Source: Trichobilharzia regenti (Eukaryota; Platyhelminthes; Trematoda; Strigeidida; Schistosomatidae). Taken from it: a stretch of DNA of 64,000 nt. Position 1 is the first letter of the stretch; the number at the start of each line of letters is the position of its first letter. Made by a program: the position numbers and the translations under genes. Under the pieces are notes generated by a model. The model was not told where the DNA came from. It searched no databases and was given only the letters and a program-made list of their open reading frames with translations. Below, one piece after another: positions 10,384 to 20,653 of this stretch. Where the stretch lies: assembly GCA_944472135.2 (NCBI GenBank), contig OX235265.1, positions 56,059,112 through 56,123,111 of the forward strand. The letters are read 5' to 3'.

Positions 10384-12620
10384 TCAGGCGTACAGGTCCT
10401 TGTCTAAGCTACAACGAATATATAAGCATATATGTAAAACATCTTCCTCCGTTGCGAAGAAGTGACCATGCTGTGCTCACTTTCAAGTTCACAGCAACCG
10501 CAGCAAGTGCCAAAACCCCAGCTCGACCAAACGTTTGGAAAGCTGATATAAATGCAATCATCTCAACAGCCAACTCAGTAAACTGGTACATCAACCCAGA
10601 GTCCCAAGTGGAAGCCGCATGGAACCGATTTAAACAACTCTACGCCCAAGTAACTGAACCTTTCATCCCTTGGTCCGTCCCAAAGGGTCGGAATCATTGC
10701 CCACCTTGGATAAACCGAGATATTCGTAAGTTACTCAGAAGTAAACACAAATGTTGGAACCTGTTGGCCACACTTGAGACTTCTGAGACCACGAAATTAT
10801 ATAACACCGCTAGAAATAAAGCTATTGCAGAAATCCGCCAATCAAGGATGAAGTTCGAAGCACATCTGGCTCAAAATGCAAAGGCGCAACCCAAGAAAAT
10901 TTTCTCGTACATGAATTTCAGGAATAAAACATCCAATGGTGTCCCACACCTGATTATTGACAATGATACAATCGAAGAAGATCAAGAAAAAGCAGAAGCA
11001 ATGGCAAACTACTTCTCCCAAGTCTTCACTCAGGAGTCATCACTCCCTACAGGATCAGCTCTGGCTGCATCAGAGGAATACGGGATAGATTCCGTTGACA
11101 TTGACCAAGGCATCGTGCTCAGCTGCTTAATGAAACTAGATGCAGGGAAATCAATGGGTCCCGATAATCTTCACCCAAGGCTTCTCAAGGAGCTATCAGC
11201 CCACATAGCCGGCCCTTGACCACGATCTTCAAGCTATCTCTCCTAATTTGGTGTCACGGCGTGACTGGAAATACGCCATAGTAACCCCAATCCACAAGGG
11301 AGGACCAAGACAAAGCCGTTCAAATTACAGGCCTATCAGTCGCGCAGCACTTTAATCAAGACACTGGAAATAATTATCAAGAAAAGCGTCATGGTATATC
11401 TGGAAAATAGCAGCTTGTTATCTGGAGCACAGCATGGCTTCCGGAGGAACCTCTCATGCCTGTCAAATCTCCTCACTGCAAGAGAAAGCTGGGTCAAATC
11501 AAAAGACAACAGAAGACCCGTTGACGTCGTCTTCATAGACTTCAGTAAAAGCTTTGATAAAGTACCTCACAAAAGACTACTCATGAAATTGGAAAGTCTT
11601 GGTATCAAAGGCAGATTACTAAATTGGCTCAGGGAATTCCTCATAGATAGGAGGCAGAGGGTAGGATCAACTCAAAACTCTCCTCTTGGACAGCGGTACG
11701 TAGCGGAGTGCACAGTACTCGGACCTCTCCTATTTATTGTGTATATCAATGAGTTATCTCTGCTCACCGACTCCCTTATGGTCCTATACGCAGATGGAGA
11801 GAGCTGGAGGGCAACATTGATGCGTTCACGTTGCAAGACGACCTCAACAAATTGTCAGAGTGGTCCGTTGAATGGATGCTCCCGGTCAATATGGCAAAAT
11901 GTGCAACCATGCGCATCGGACAAGCAAGCACAAGCTCCTACGAATTAGAGGGAATAACACTTTCATCAGTTCATACTCACTTGGACTTAGGTGTCATAGT
12001 TAGCCACGACTTAAACACTACAGCACACTGTCGCGCGGTGGCTGCATGTAGTTTCAGGTCCCTATGGGCAATTCTCAGAGCCTTTACTAGAATCCCCAGA
12101 GATATGTTCACCTCCTTATATACATCTCTGGTGAGGTCAAGCTTGGAAAACTGCATCCAGGCCGCCAATCCTTGTCTAAAAGGGGACTCACACATTTTAG
12201 AAAGGGTTCAAAGGAAGACAGCACGCATGGTTCACGGCATAGTTAACGTATCATACGAGGAAAGACTAGACAGTTTAAATCTCTTCCCACTGTCATATCG
12301 TAGGCAGAGAGTAGATTTAATCACAATGTTTAAAATTTTAAATAATGACTACGGACCTGACCTATTCTCTCTTTTCCTTCCCACCAGGTCGGAACACCTT
12401 AGAGGACATAGCAGGAGAGTTCAAAAGCCAAGGAGAAATCATATTGCTGTTGAGTACTGGTTCTCACATCGAGTCATAGACTCTTGGAACCGACTCCCAG
12501 AAGAAGTGGTGTCTGCAACCTAACTGATTCGTTCAAGAAGGGTTTGGACAACCACAGAAATCTACTAGAAAAGGATTAACATAGGCTGCAAGCCTTCTAT
12601 CCTCAACCAATAAATCTGAA
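10384..12620 (+). pseudogene. CR1-like ORF2 relic (endonuclease end plus reverse transcriptase)
   Basis: Homologous to the CR1-A ORF2 at 40380-41508 and 50212-51200. It opens near the endonuclease SDHAVL motif (about 10460) and runs through the RT motifs PRPISL-like, FIDFSKSFDK and the C-terminal YRRQRVDL region. Frame changes occur at about 11219-11390 and 11800-11950; the FADD motif is damaged, reading YADGE. The 3' end near 12620 has the family tail AATAAATCTGAA. It directly abuts the solo LTR at 10383, so the 5' half of the element was lost or lies elsewhere. Confidence 0.85.
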
Positions 12621-13121
12621 AGCTGACATCTGAATTATCCAGAATATTTTATCAGGATCACTTGTTAATGTGCCGTGATCAGCACCAGATACTGTAGTGT
12701 AAAGACCTGTTTTAGCGTAGACATTCTATACACCAGGAATATAATAAAGATGGGTGCGGCTGCGCTCTGCTGAACTAAAAATAGGTATGGCATTTAGAAA
12801 TAAAACATAATCACTTTTTTTCAATTGCTTGTTTCGCCTGTGACATATAACGCATTCGCCGACCCCTGAAAACAAATTCACTAAAACTATTCTTGGAGTA
12901 TCTAAAATGCTGGCAACGATATTGATTGATATGCTGCACATTCATTTTTCTTTATTTTTGAGAGGAGCAAGAGGATCACATCTAGCTACTAGTTTCTGTC
13001 ATATACAGCGTCTGTCTCATCCCAAAATTCTGATCGTCCTTAGAGATGTTTCAATCAACATTGTCCCGATTTCGCCATAGATATAATCATTCTTGTGTAC
13101 CAAACACTAGAAAGTGGGGGA
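12621..13121. other. No gene recognised
   Basis: AT-rich sequence between the CR1 relic and the SINE tail. No coding or repeat signal was supported by eye on either strand. Confidence 0.5.
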
Positions 13122-13342
13122 TAATTTTTCTTTTTTATATATTTTATTTTTATATTTTTATTTTTGATTACAGCTTGATTCCACACAGTATTTTCGTGCA
13201 ACTATGGAATTTTCAGCACGTGATATTGGTAGGCCAAATTTAGCTGGCCGACCATTGATATCAGGTGTGCGTCGGCCGGGGATGGGGCCCTAAACCATGT
13301 GCATGATCGACCGGCGTCCTAACCACTGTGTCACAGACGCAC
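13122..13342 (-). mobile_element. tRNA-headed SINE, copy 1 (diverged)
   Basis: Minus-strand copy of a roughly 200-bp repeat found four times in the window. The head ends at 13342 with a GTGCGTC-type start and an A-box region around GGTTAGGAC; the 3' end is an A-rich tail read on plus as T-rich sequence from about 13122. It carries several indels in the B-box region, so it is an older copy. Confidence 0.75.
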
Positions 13343-14580
13343 TGTTGCATAATGTTTGACAGTTACAAATAACTCTATCAGGAATTTTCTCCGATATCAG
13401 AAGACAGCCCTCCAGAACTCAGAATATAACCTATTAATGTCATAACCAATTCAGCTTCAATGCAAAGGATATCAAGAGATAAACTTGCATGCTGAAGTTT
13501 CAATAATAGGTCAACAACAGGTTATTTTGGAAGTACACTTCACAATTGGAACAAGGGAACGAGTAGATTTCTACTTTATAAAAGTAAGGAATTATTTGTC
13601 ACCCGACCAGTACCAAGAAAAAGGAGTAACCTGAATTCTACTTTTGTTCTGTTTCTGGCAAGCAGATCAGTTGCCGATTTTCAGTCATAAACGTTGATTT
13701 TCCCGATACATTCCACTGAATAATTTTGTCACTCTTGACTTACCTTTTGTTACTGCTGATGTGAACGCTTTATAGCACTTCGTATTGCTGGCTGATGTAA
13801 AGTAACACAAACTCTGAATTCTGGGAAAAATTTGCTAGTTTTATAAATAAGTCCACTCATCAAGGACTGGTCCCATATATTCTATATTAATTTGTTTATT
13901 AGATGTATTACACAGTGAAACGTCTAATAAACAAACTAAAATAGAATTACTAGCTATCACAGTGCCTAGGTTTCGCAAATGTAACCATATATTCTAGTCT
14001 ACTGGAAAAGCCCTTGACCCAATGTGGCAAAGTGCATGAAGTTGGACCATGATGTGATGTGGAGCAGCGCACGCAGACTACTGAACCTGTAGTGCTCCTA
14101 CCCGACGCAGGACTCGAGCGAATGAAAGACAGATTTGAGGAATACATTTCAAGTTTCGTGGCTCTATGACGACTGGGCTGATTGTTAGGATTTGCACGAG
14201 AGTTTCTTTTTGCGCGAAGCTCACTCAGCAGGTGACTAGTTATTAGGATAGGCGGGTCGACAATGAGTTGGGACTATACCTGCTAATTATTTGTGAGTCT
14301 ACTATTTCCCACTGAGTTTTACTAAGGGATTAATAGCTTCCTATGTAGCTGATAAGGCGTTATGGATAAACATTTTTCCGAGCGATAACATGGCACGACT
14401 TCGTTGTTTCGAACAGTTTGGGTGCACAAACTGCCGTCGTCAACGTAGTCATGAATAATACAGTTGTAACAACAGAAGACAAAGGCCAGGCAACAGATCC
14501 TTTTATTATGAAAATCAACACGTATTTATACATATTTCACATACATTATTATAGCTTATGCAAGTAGACAAGCGCAGTCA
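13343..14580. other. No gene recognised; contains one hairpin
   Basis: AT-rich, no supported coding region. A hairpin-forming stretch lies at 13886-13941. Confidence 0.45.
13886..13941. repeat. Short inverted repeat (hairpin)
   Basis: TTAATTTGTTTATTAGATG and, about 15 bases later, its near-perfect inverse (19-bp arms, two mismatches). May be a small foldback repeat or the end of an unknown mobile element. Confidence 0.5.
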
Positions 14581-14777
14581 TCTGATTGGTTGTTTATCAG
14601 AAGTTAGGCAGACAAACGCAGGCTTCTGATTGGTTGTTTCGGGATTCCTTGACAAATAGAGTTCTCTATCTGCGAATCATATTTTGCCACGTTAACTTTG
14701 CTGTGATTGGTTGTTGACTCAGCCTTGTTCATATTTTCTCACGGCCCATATTAACGTAGCTTAGTGTCAACCAATCG
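14581..14777. promoter_or_regulatory. CCAAT-box cluster
   Basis: Four CCAAT pentamers fall within 190 bp: inverted ATTGG at 14585, 14629 and 14706, and CCAAT at 14771. The first two sit in a 15-bp direct repeat (TCTGATTGGTTGTTT at 14581 and 14625). Clustered CCAAT boxes recall NF-Y-type promoters or the U3 region of a retroelement LTR. No transcript or downstream gene is evident, so this is only a sequence pattern. Confidence 0.35.
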
Positions 14778-16052
14778 GCTAACAGCCTGCTCTCACCACA
14801 CAGTCAGTCGGTTACTGATTACTGATTTATGCTTTAAATTTCTGTTGATGTGTAGACGATACATGTACCATAATGTGAATAGTAAAGTTATTATTGTCAT
14901 AGTGGCTGTTTTAGGTAATTCTGAATTCTGTGTGTCTACTAAGTGTTGGGGATATTTCCATGTAACCGATTGTCTGGAGGCTCACTCTAGCTAAGTTAGA
15001 CAACAGCCAACAAATCACTTACCCTTCATACCAATACAAACTTTCACTTACTTCCTTATATAACAACAGCAGCATGTACATTACTAACTTTCCCCCTACT
15101 TTTGAATATGTTTTGCATTCTGGGTATATAGGCCCCGTACTGGTTATATCTAATGGCCAGAGCCTGGTATTTCTTAATTAATATTACACGTTTAAACCAT
15201 TCACTAGCTCAAAAGATAAGATTTCAGCACTAAAAATCAAAGTCTAGGCAAAAATTGACCAATGTAACGGCTGTGAGCGTTGCTCTTGCTAATTTTCATT
15301 AAATGTTGATAATTTTGACCTTTTGGCAATTACTATTTACTTGTCTACCTCTTTCGCAATATCTTCCTACTTTCTTTCTTGGAGTCCACAGATAGTGGCC
15401 TGGACCACGAGGATGAAACAGTGGTGCTATCGCCTACGCTGGCATTACTCGAATGGAGTGCTGTGATCACACAAACTGTCAGCATTCGGTATATTGTCTG
15501 CACACTCGAAGGTCAAAATAATTACCGTCGTGAAATCTGCTAAATACCTTAACCAAGTAGTGGCTAATACCAAATAATAACTTTGAGCCAACAAGCTACT
15601 GGGAATTAATTCAAATGATCGTATACCAAATCCAGGATTGAAAAGCTTAACGGCTAATTTGTGCCTTACAGGCCACTGGTACTTGCAATTTTTTTCAGTA
15701 TTCATGTCATGCTAAGTAACTTCTGTCAAGTCCGCGTAAAGTTGACGAGAAATACGCACTTGAAAGCGCGACGATTTGACATGATCAACAAACTTGCAGT
15801 TTATTTGATGATAATGCTCTTACATTAAACTTCTATCTACATGATAACTCTACAGTACTTTTACTGCCCAGAAGAGCGACAAAATGATTGCATATTCTGA
15901 TTTGTAGTAAGATTTGGTTCAGTTTTCATTAGCAATCAGTGATTCTGTACACCTGTTCTAGCCAGTAGGAAAGATTTGATTCCGTTTGGAAAATAAAATT
16001 ATTATCAGTCACTACTAAGTAGTTGGAAATATTCCACTATCACGAATTAAAT
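14778..16052. other. No gene recognised
   Basis: AT-rich sequence with short ORFs only; no TE or gene motif was identified by eye. Confidence 0.45.
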
Positions 16053-16189
16053 GTCAATCTGGTCGAAGAAGATTCTTTTCAATAGTTTCTCTTCAGGTTC
16101 ATACAATTATTAAATATATTATTTGTTGTAGTTACAATAATGGCCAGTTATGCGGTTGATGCATCTTTACTTACAATAACAGATTAGTT
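16053..16189. repeat. Left arm of a 137-bp long inverted repeat
   Basis: Reverse complement of 19729-19865, with few mismatches over all 137 bp. The arms enclose about 3.5 kb containing a foldback element, an RTE relic and a Penelope-like relic. Confidence 0.85.
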
Positions 16190-16248
16190 GTGTGTGTCAA
16201 AGTAGTGTTTTCGACACAGAAAGAGAGACAAAGTTTGCAATATAGAAT

Positions 16249-16489
16249 GATATTATTCCATTTCACAGGCTCTCATCAGCTGCAAACCAACCGAAAATAC
16301 AATGGTTATAAATAAATTTCTTTCAGTTACTTAAACTAAAATTTATAACACTTATATTCCGGATGCCTTCATCTTATAATGTTTTCCTTATTAACTTTCA
16401 AACATTGAAGCACAAAACGTCATTATATATAACCATTGTAATTCCAGGTAGTTTGCAGATGATGAGAACCTGTGAAATAGGATAATATC
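16249..16489. mobile_element. Small foldback (palindromic) element
   Basis: Bases 16249-16310 are inversely repeated at 16428-16489 (62-bp arms, about 85 percent identical), separated by about 117 bp of AT-rich sequence. The arms share ATTTCACAGG and CAATGGTTATA blocks. No coding capacity. It resembles a MITE or foldback repeat. Confidence 0.65.
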
Positions 16490-16534
16490 GTTTAGCACTG
16501 CGCTCAACAATATCAAGAGCGGAAGCATAACCAC

Positions 16535-18090
16535 CCACCAGTGGACATCGACCTTTCGACGAGAACAGAAATCCTGGGGTCAATAAAGATGCTAAACACT
16601 GGAAAAGCAGTAGGATTAGACAGAATCCTCACATAAGCCGTGAAAACAGACGCCAAGATATCAGCGGACTTGATGACACCACTACTGGAGATGGTGTGGA
16701 AAGAGGGCAGAGTACCTGCGGATTGGAAGCAAGGCTACTTATTCAAACTGCCGAAGAAAGGACATTCTAGCCAATACAAAAACTGGCGTGGCATTATGCT
16801 CCTGTCCATCCCAAGCAAAATACTCAACCGCATCATCCTGAAGAGAATCAAACAAGCCCTGGATGAAAAACATCGACTAGAACAAGTTGGATTCAAGGGG
16901 AACAAGTCATGCATCAAACAAATTCCAACAATACGCATCATCATTGGACGGAGCTTGGAATGATAGTGATCGACTTTGAAAAAGCCTTCGATAGTGCAGC
17001 GTCGATCGAGAGGTGATTTGGCAACTACTTCACTACTACACGGTGCCACCAACAACTATGCCTCTCATCTAACAGTTGTGCGACAACGCTGCATGCCAAG
17101 TAATCCACAACGGGAAACTCGCGGAGTCCTTTGAAGTGAAGAGGTGAGTAAGACAAGCTGGCTGCCTACTACCTCCGATGATTTTCTTGACTGTGGATAA
17201 CACAACAGAAAATGGGCGACGAGAAGACAGTCATCAAATTGACCCACACGAAAACCTACACGATCTGGACTCCGCCTATGATATATATCTGACTTCCTAC
17301 AAATTGGAAGATATGCAAGTCAAAAGCAACAAGTTGGTAGAAGAAGCCTCAAAGATAGGACTTCAGGTGAACATAGAAAAATTAGAGGTGATGAAGATTC
17401 CTGACCAACACCAGCAACAGCAACAACAACAACAGACGGCAATCAGCATAAATTGAATGAACCTGAAAGAAACAGCCTCCTTTACTTACCCACGTGGGAA
17501 GCATCGTTTCAACTGCAGACAGAACTGACGAGAATATCAAAGCAAGGATCGGGAAGGCAAGGCAAACTTTCACTACTCTCAAGTCTGTATAAAGGTCAAC
17601 GGCAGTCAGCATCAAAAATAAGATCCATATTTTCCACTCCAATATGAAGTCAGTGCTACTTTATGGGTCAGAGACTTGGCGCGTCATGAAGAGCACCTCA
17701 AGCAAACTACAGACCTTCATCAATAGCTGTCTTCGCTCAGTACTACCCAAGGTCAGATAGCCAGAAAAGATCAGCAACAGGGATCTCTGGGAATGAACCA
17801 ACCCAGCAGGAATAGATTGTGCAACAAATAGGCAGGAAGAAATGGAGATGGATTGGCCATACTCTGAGGAAACCATCAAGTGACATCACAAGACAGGCTC
17901 TCGGGTGGAACCCGAAATGGAAGCGGCGAGTTGGTCGTCCAAGGGTGACTTGGAGGTCATGTGAAGAGGAGATGAAAGCATATAGGTAGACGTGGAGGCA
18001 GATGAAGATATTGGCAGAGAACCGAGAGCAATGGAGATGTGTGGCTCTATGTGCCTCTGAGAACTAAAGGAAAATATAATAACAGTATTT
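16535..18090 (+). pseudogene. RTE-clade reverse transcriptase relic
   Basis: Close homologue of codons about 485-996 of the intact RTE ORF at 21169-24159, broken by several frameshifts and stops. It starts near the KMLNTGKAVGLD stretch, retains NWRGIMLLSIPSKIL, a partial QGC-region and the poly-Gln run near 17405-17440, and ends near GTGTGGCTCTATGTGCCTC. FADD reads as YDIY in an altered frame. The endonuclease half is missing, the common 5' truncation of a non-LTR element. Confidence 0.88.
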
Positions 18091-18163
18091 TCATGCTGCA
18101 AACCCGATTTTTCTTTCTCTATCGAAATTTATCAACAGTACCGAATTTATCAAGTGGTAGTTT

Positions 18164-19261
18164 TGTGACAAACGTGATAGGCTGAAATCGATTACAAAAT
18201 ATTGTAAGATGGTGGTGATTACTCATAATGGATTCGCGAACATATTTCTAGCAAAACTAGAAAATAGTCCTTTGAAAGACGAAATGAAAAGGAAGGAAAT
18301 GTGTTGTCGTTTCATCGTGGACACTTTTGTTGTGTACGATGAAGGGTTAAGTAGTTATTTGACCTTGAGCAACTTCAATAATGCTGACCCACTCGTCCAC
18401 TTCGCCTATCAAGGAAAATACAACGACTTTCTGCACTTCCTCGACGTCCTATATACGAGAAGAGGGGATGGTTCCAACAAAAGGATTATATTAAGAAAGC
18501 TAGCGACCAAAGTTCAGTACACACATTTTTTTAGCTTCGTACTGATTAAATATTAAAGTAGTGTGATCAGCTGCTTAGCATTTAGAGCGAGGTTCACTTG
18601 TTTTCAAGACTGTGTAGAGAAAGAACTTCAGACCATCCGAGACGTTCTAAGAGAGAACGGATATCCAGAAATGTGTATCAAAGCCAACATAAGTTACAAT
18701 ATTTGCAGACATGAACTGGCAACTGTGGGGAAAAAGCCCCTGTTTTTAGGTCTACAATTTAAGGGGGACACTCCTGCGGAGATTCTGTCGCAACGTTTAA
18801 CCAGGGCTATAAAGAAAACTTTTTACTCCTCTTGGCTGTCACCGTCCTTCAGTAGCCGTCGAATGTACTCCCAGCGACTCAAAGATGTTTTACGTAACCT
18901 TAGCTCTTCTTATGTTTACACCATTTCAGCTGTTCCTGTTGCTCACATCATATACGGCGCACGATGAGGCAGGTCCGTCTAAGGGTTTGAGAACATTTTT
19001 CAGCTTGGTTCAGTATGGTAGCAGGAAATTAAGTTCACAAAAAGCTCGATTCTGTCACGCTTGGTCGATACTGGACATCGAATCGATGTCAACACAGCTT
19101 TTAGGCTTATGTACGGAATTCCGAAATTGTTGCCGCATACAGTTCGCTTACGACTGCCACACACAGCTGAAACTGTTGCAATGAGATCGACTAAACCGAA
19201 ACTTTGTGCCCAAAAAGTATACGTACAGACGCTGTTCGTACCGTGGCCAAGGTTGGGCTGA
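18164..19261 (+). pseudogene. Penelope-like element relic (RT C-terminus and GIY-YIG region)
   Basis: Frame-disrupted pieces at 18209-18556, 18563-18967 and about 18900-19261 together resemble the C-terminal half of a Penelope-like protein. They show a FIVDTFVV motif where YVDD is expected, LHFLDVL and ILRK blocks, then a region that should hold the Cys-rich GIY-YIG nuclease, and a closing RLPHTAETV...PKLCAQK block. The second catalytic Asp pair is degraded. Inverted repeats (18164-18220 and 19632-19698) flank it, as known for terminal repeats of some Penelope-like elements. A Cercyon-type schistosome family is possible. Confidence 0.75.
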
Positions 19262-19631
19262 TTCTTCTTCTTCTGGCCAGGAGTGTTTCTTCCCCTTTAA
19301 CCTCTTGGTTTTTTCTTTCTCTGCTTATTAAAACAATTATTATTGTTCGCCATAGTTTATACCTTTAATGCAAACATTCCCTCAAAAGTATAGGATTTTC
19401 CAATTATACTCCCCAGAACTAATATCAATAATATCATCTCCTCTCTGAGTGTATCTCTTCACCTGTTTCATTTCACACATTCGTTATTTCATTATGAACC
19501 TCTCGTTGCAGTCCTACTATCTCCTCTTTAATACATACCGCTTTGTGCTAATCATTCACCTGACACATTTTAAAACCTTGAACTAACTTGTCAATTTTTC
19601 TTACCTCACATTCTACGAATCTGTTACGACC

Positions 19632-19698
19632 AATCACCACCATTGTCTCCCATTTTACAATACTCTGTAATCGATTTGAACCTATCACGTTTGTCACA
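19632..19698. repeat. Inverted flank of the Penelope-like relic
   Basis: Reverse complement of 18164-18220, with one insertion of about 10 bases. Shares TGTGACAAACGTGATAG and AATCGATTACA blocks. Likely a terminal repeat of the element rather than host sequence. Confidence 0.65.
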
Positions 19699-19728
19699 CA
19701 AATACGGCCAGTTATTATGACGCCCGAT

Positions 19729-19865
19729 AACTAATCTGTTATTGTAAGTAAAGATGCATCAACCGCATAACTGGCCATTATTGTAACGACAACAAATAAT
19801 ATATTTAATAATTGTATGAACCTGAAGAGAAACTATTGAAAAGAATATTCTTCATCCAAACTGAC
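19729..19865. repeat. Right arm of the 137-bp long inverted repeat
   Basis: Partner of 16053-16189. It contains an internal pair of inverted GGCCAGTTAT blocks. It lies 30 bp beyond the inverted flank of the Penelope-like relic, so both may belong to one complex terminal structure. Confidence 0.85.
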
Positions 19866-20244
19866 TTTTACTGCTGAATAGCTTCAAGTGACTTTGAAAA
19901 TTTCTTTTGTCGGATTTTTAATACCACATTCATTTTTATCTCTGTAATAATAGTGTCAGAGTCAGCTGACACGAAAATCCTACTAGGGTGGAAACAGATA
20001 CCTAATTAAACACCTGAAGAATGGCCCTTGTATTTAATAGGCCTTACCTATAATTGTGGCCAGCTCAGTTTCGGTATTACATCTGCCATCCCGATATCCA
20101 GTCGAGAATTGAAATCAACAAATAGTCTTTTCTGTTAGCAAAGAGGCCAATTAAATCACGCTTCAACCAAGTAACCGTATGCAGCGCTAATAATAACTTT
20201 CAAAACTTCTTCACAATGGACATCACGGTAGTCTCAGTATACTA

Positions 20245-20436
20245 ATTTTTTATTTTATTTTTGATTACAGCTTGATTCCACACCGTATTTTCGGAACACG
20301 TATGGAATTTTCAGCGTGGATATCGGTAGCCCAAATTTCGCAGGCCGACCATAGATATCAAGTGTGCGTCGGCGTGGGCTCGAACCCCGGACCATGTGCA
20401 TGGTCGGCGAGAGGCCTAACCACTGTGCCACCGACG
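20245..20436 (-). mobile_element. tRNA-headed SINE, copy 2
   Basis: Minus-strand copy. On that strand it has an A-box-like TGGCACAGTGG, a B-box GGTTCGAGCCC, a TGATATCTATGGTCGG body and an A-rich tail. The first bases of the head are missing compared with copies 3 and 4. Confidence 0.85.
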
Positions 20437-20639
20437 AAATATTCTACTCTGAGTGTAGAATCTTCAGGCGAATAAACAGTTAGCAGTATATCATCCGGAG
20501 CAACATGTTCCTATTAGCAGCATACTCTGATAACCCTCTACACGTTTTCGTATTTCGTTCGAACGTAGGTCTGAGTACGAATTGTGATTAGACCTTATTG
20601 GAAAACTAAACCACTCGAATGAACTAATTACAATCCTTT

Positions 20640-20653
20640 TTGACAGAAAACTC
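20640..20653 (+). repeat. Left target-site duplication of the RTE element
   Basis: TTGACAGAAAACTC here and again at 24178-24191, exactly bracketing the RTE element and its (ATA)n-like tail. Confidence 0.85.
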
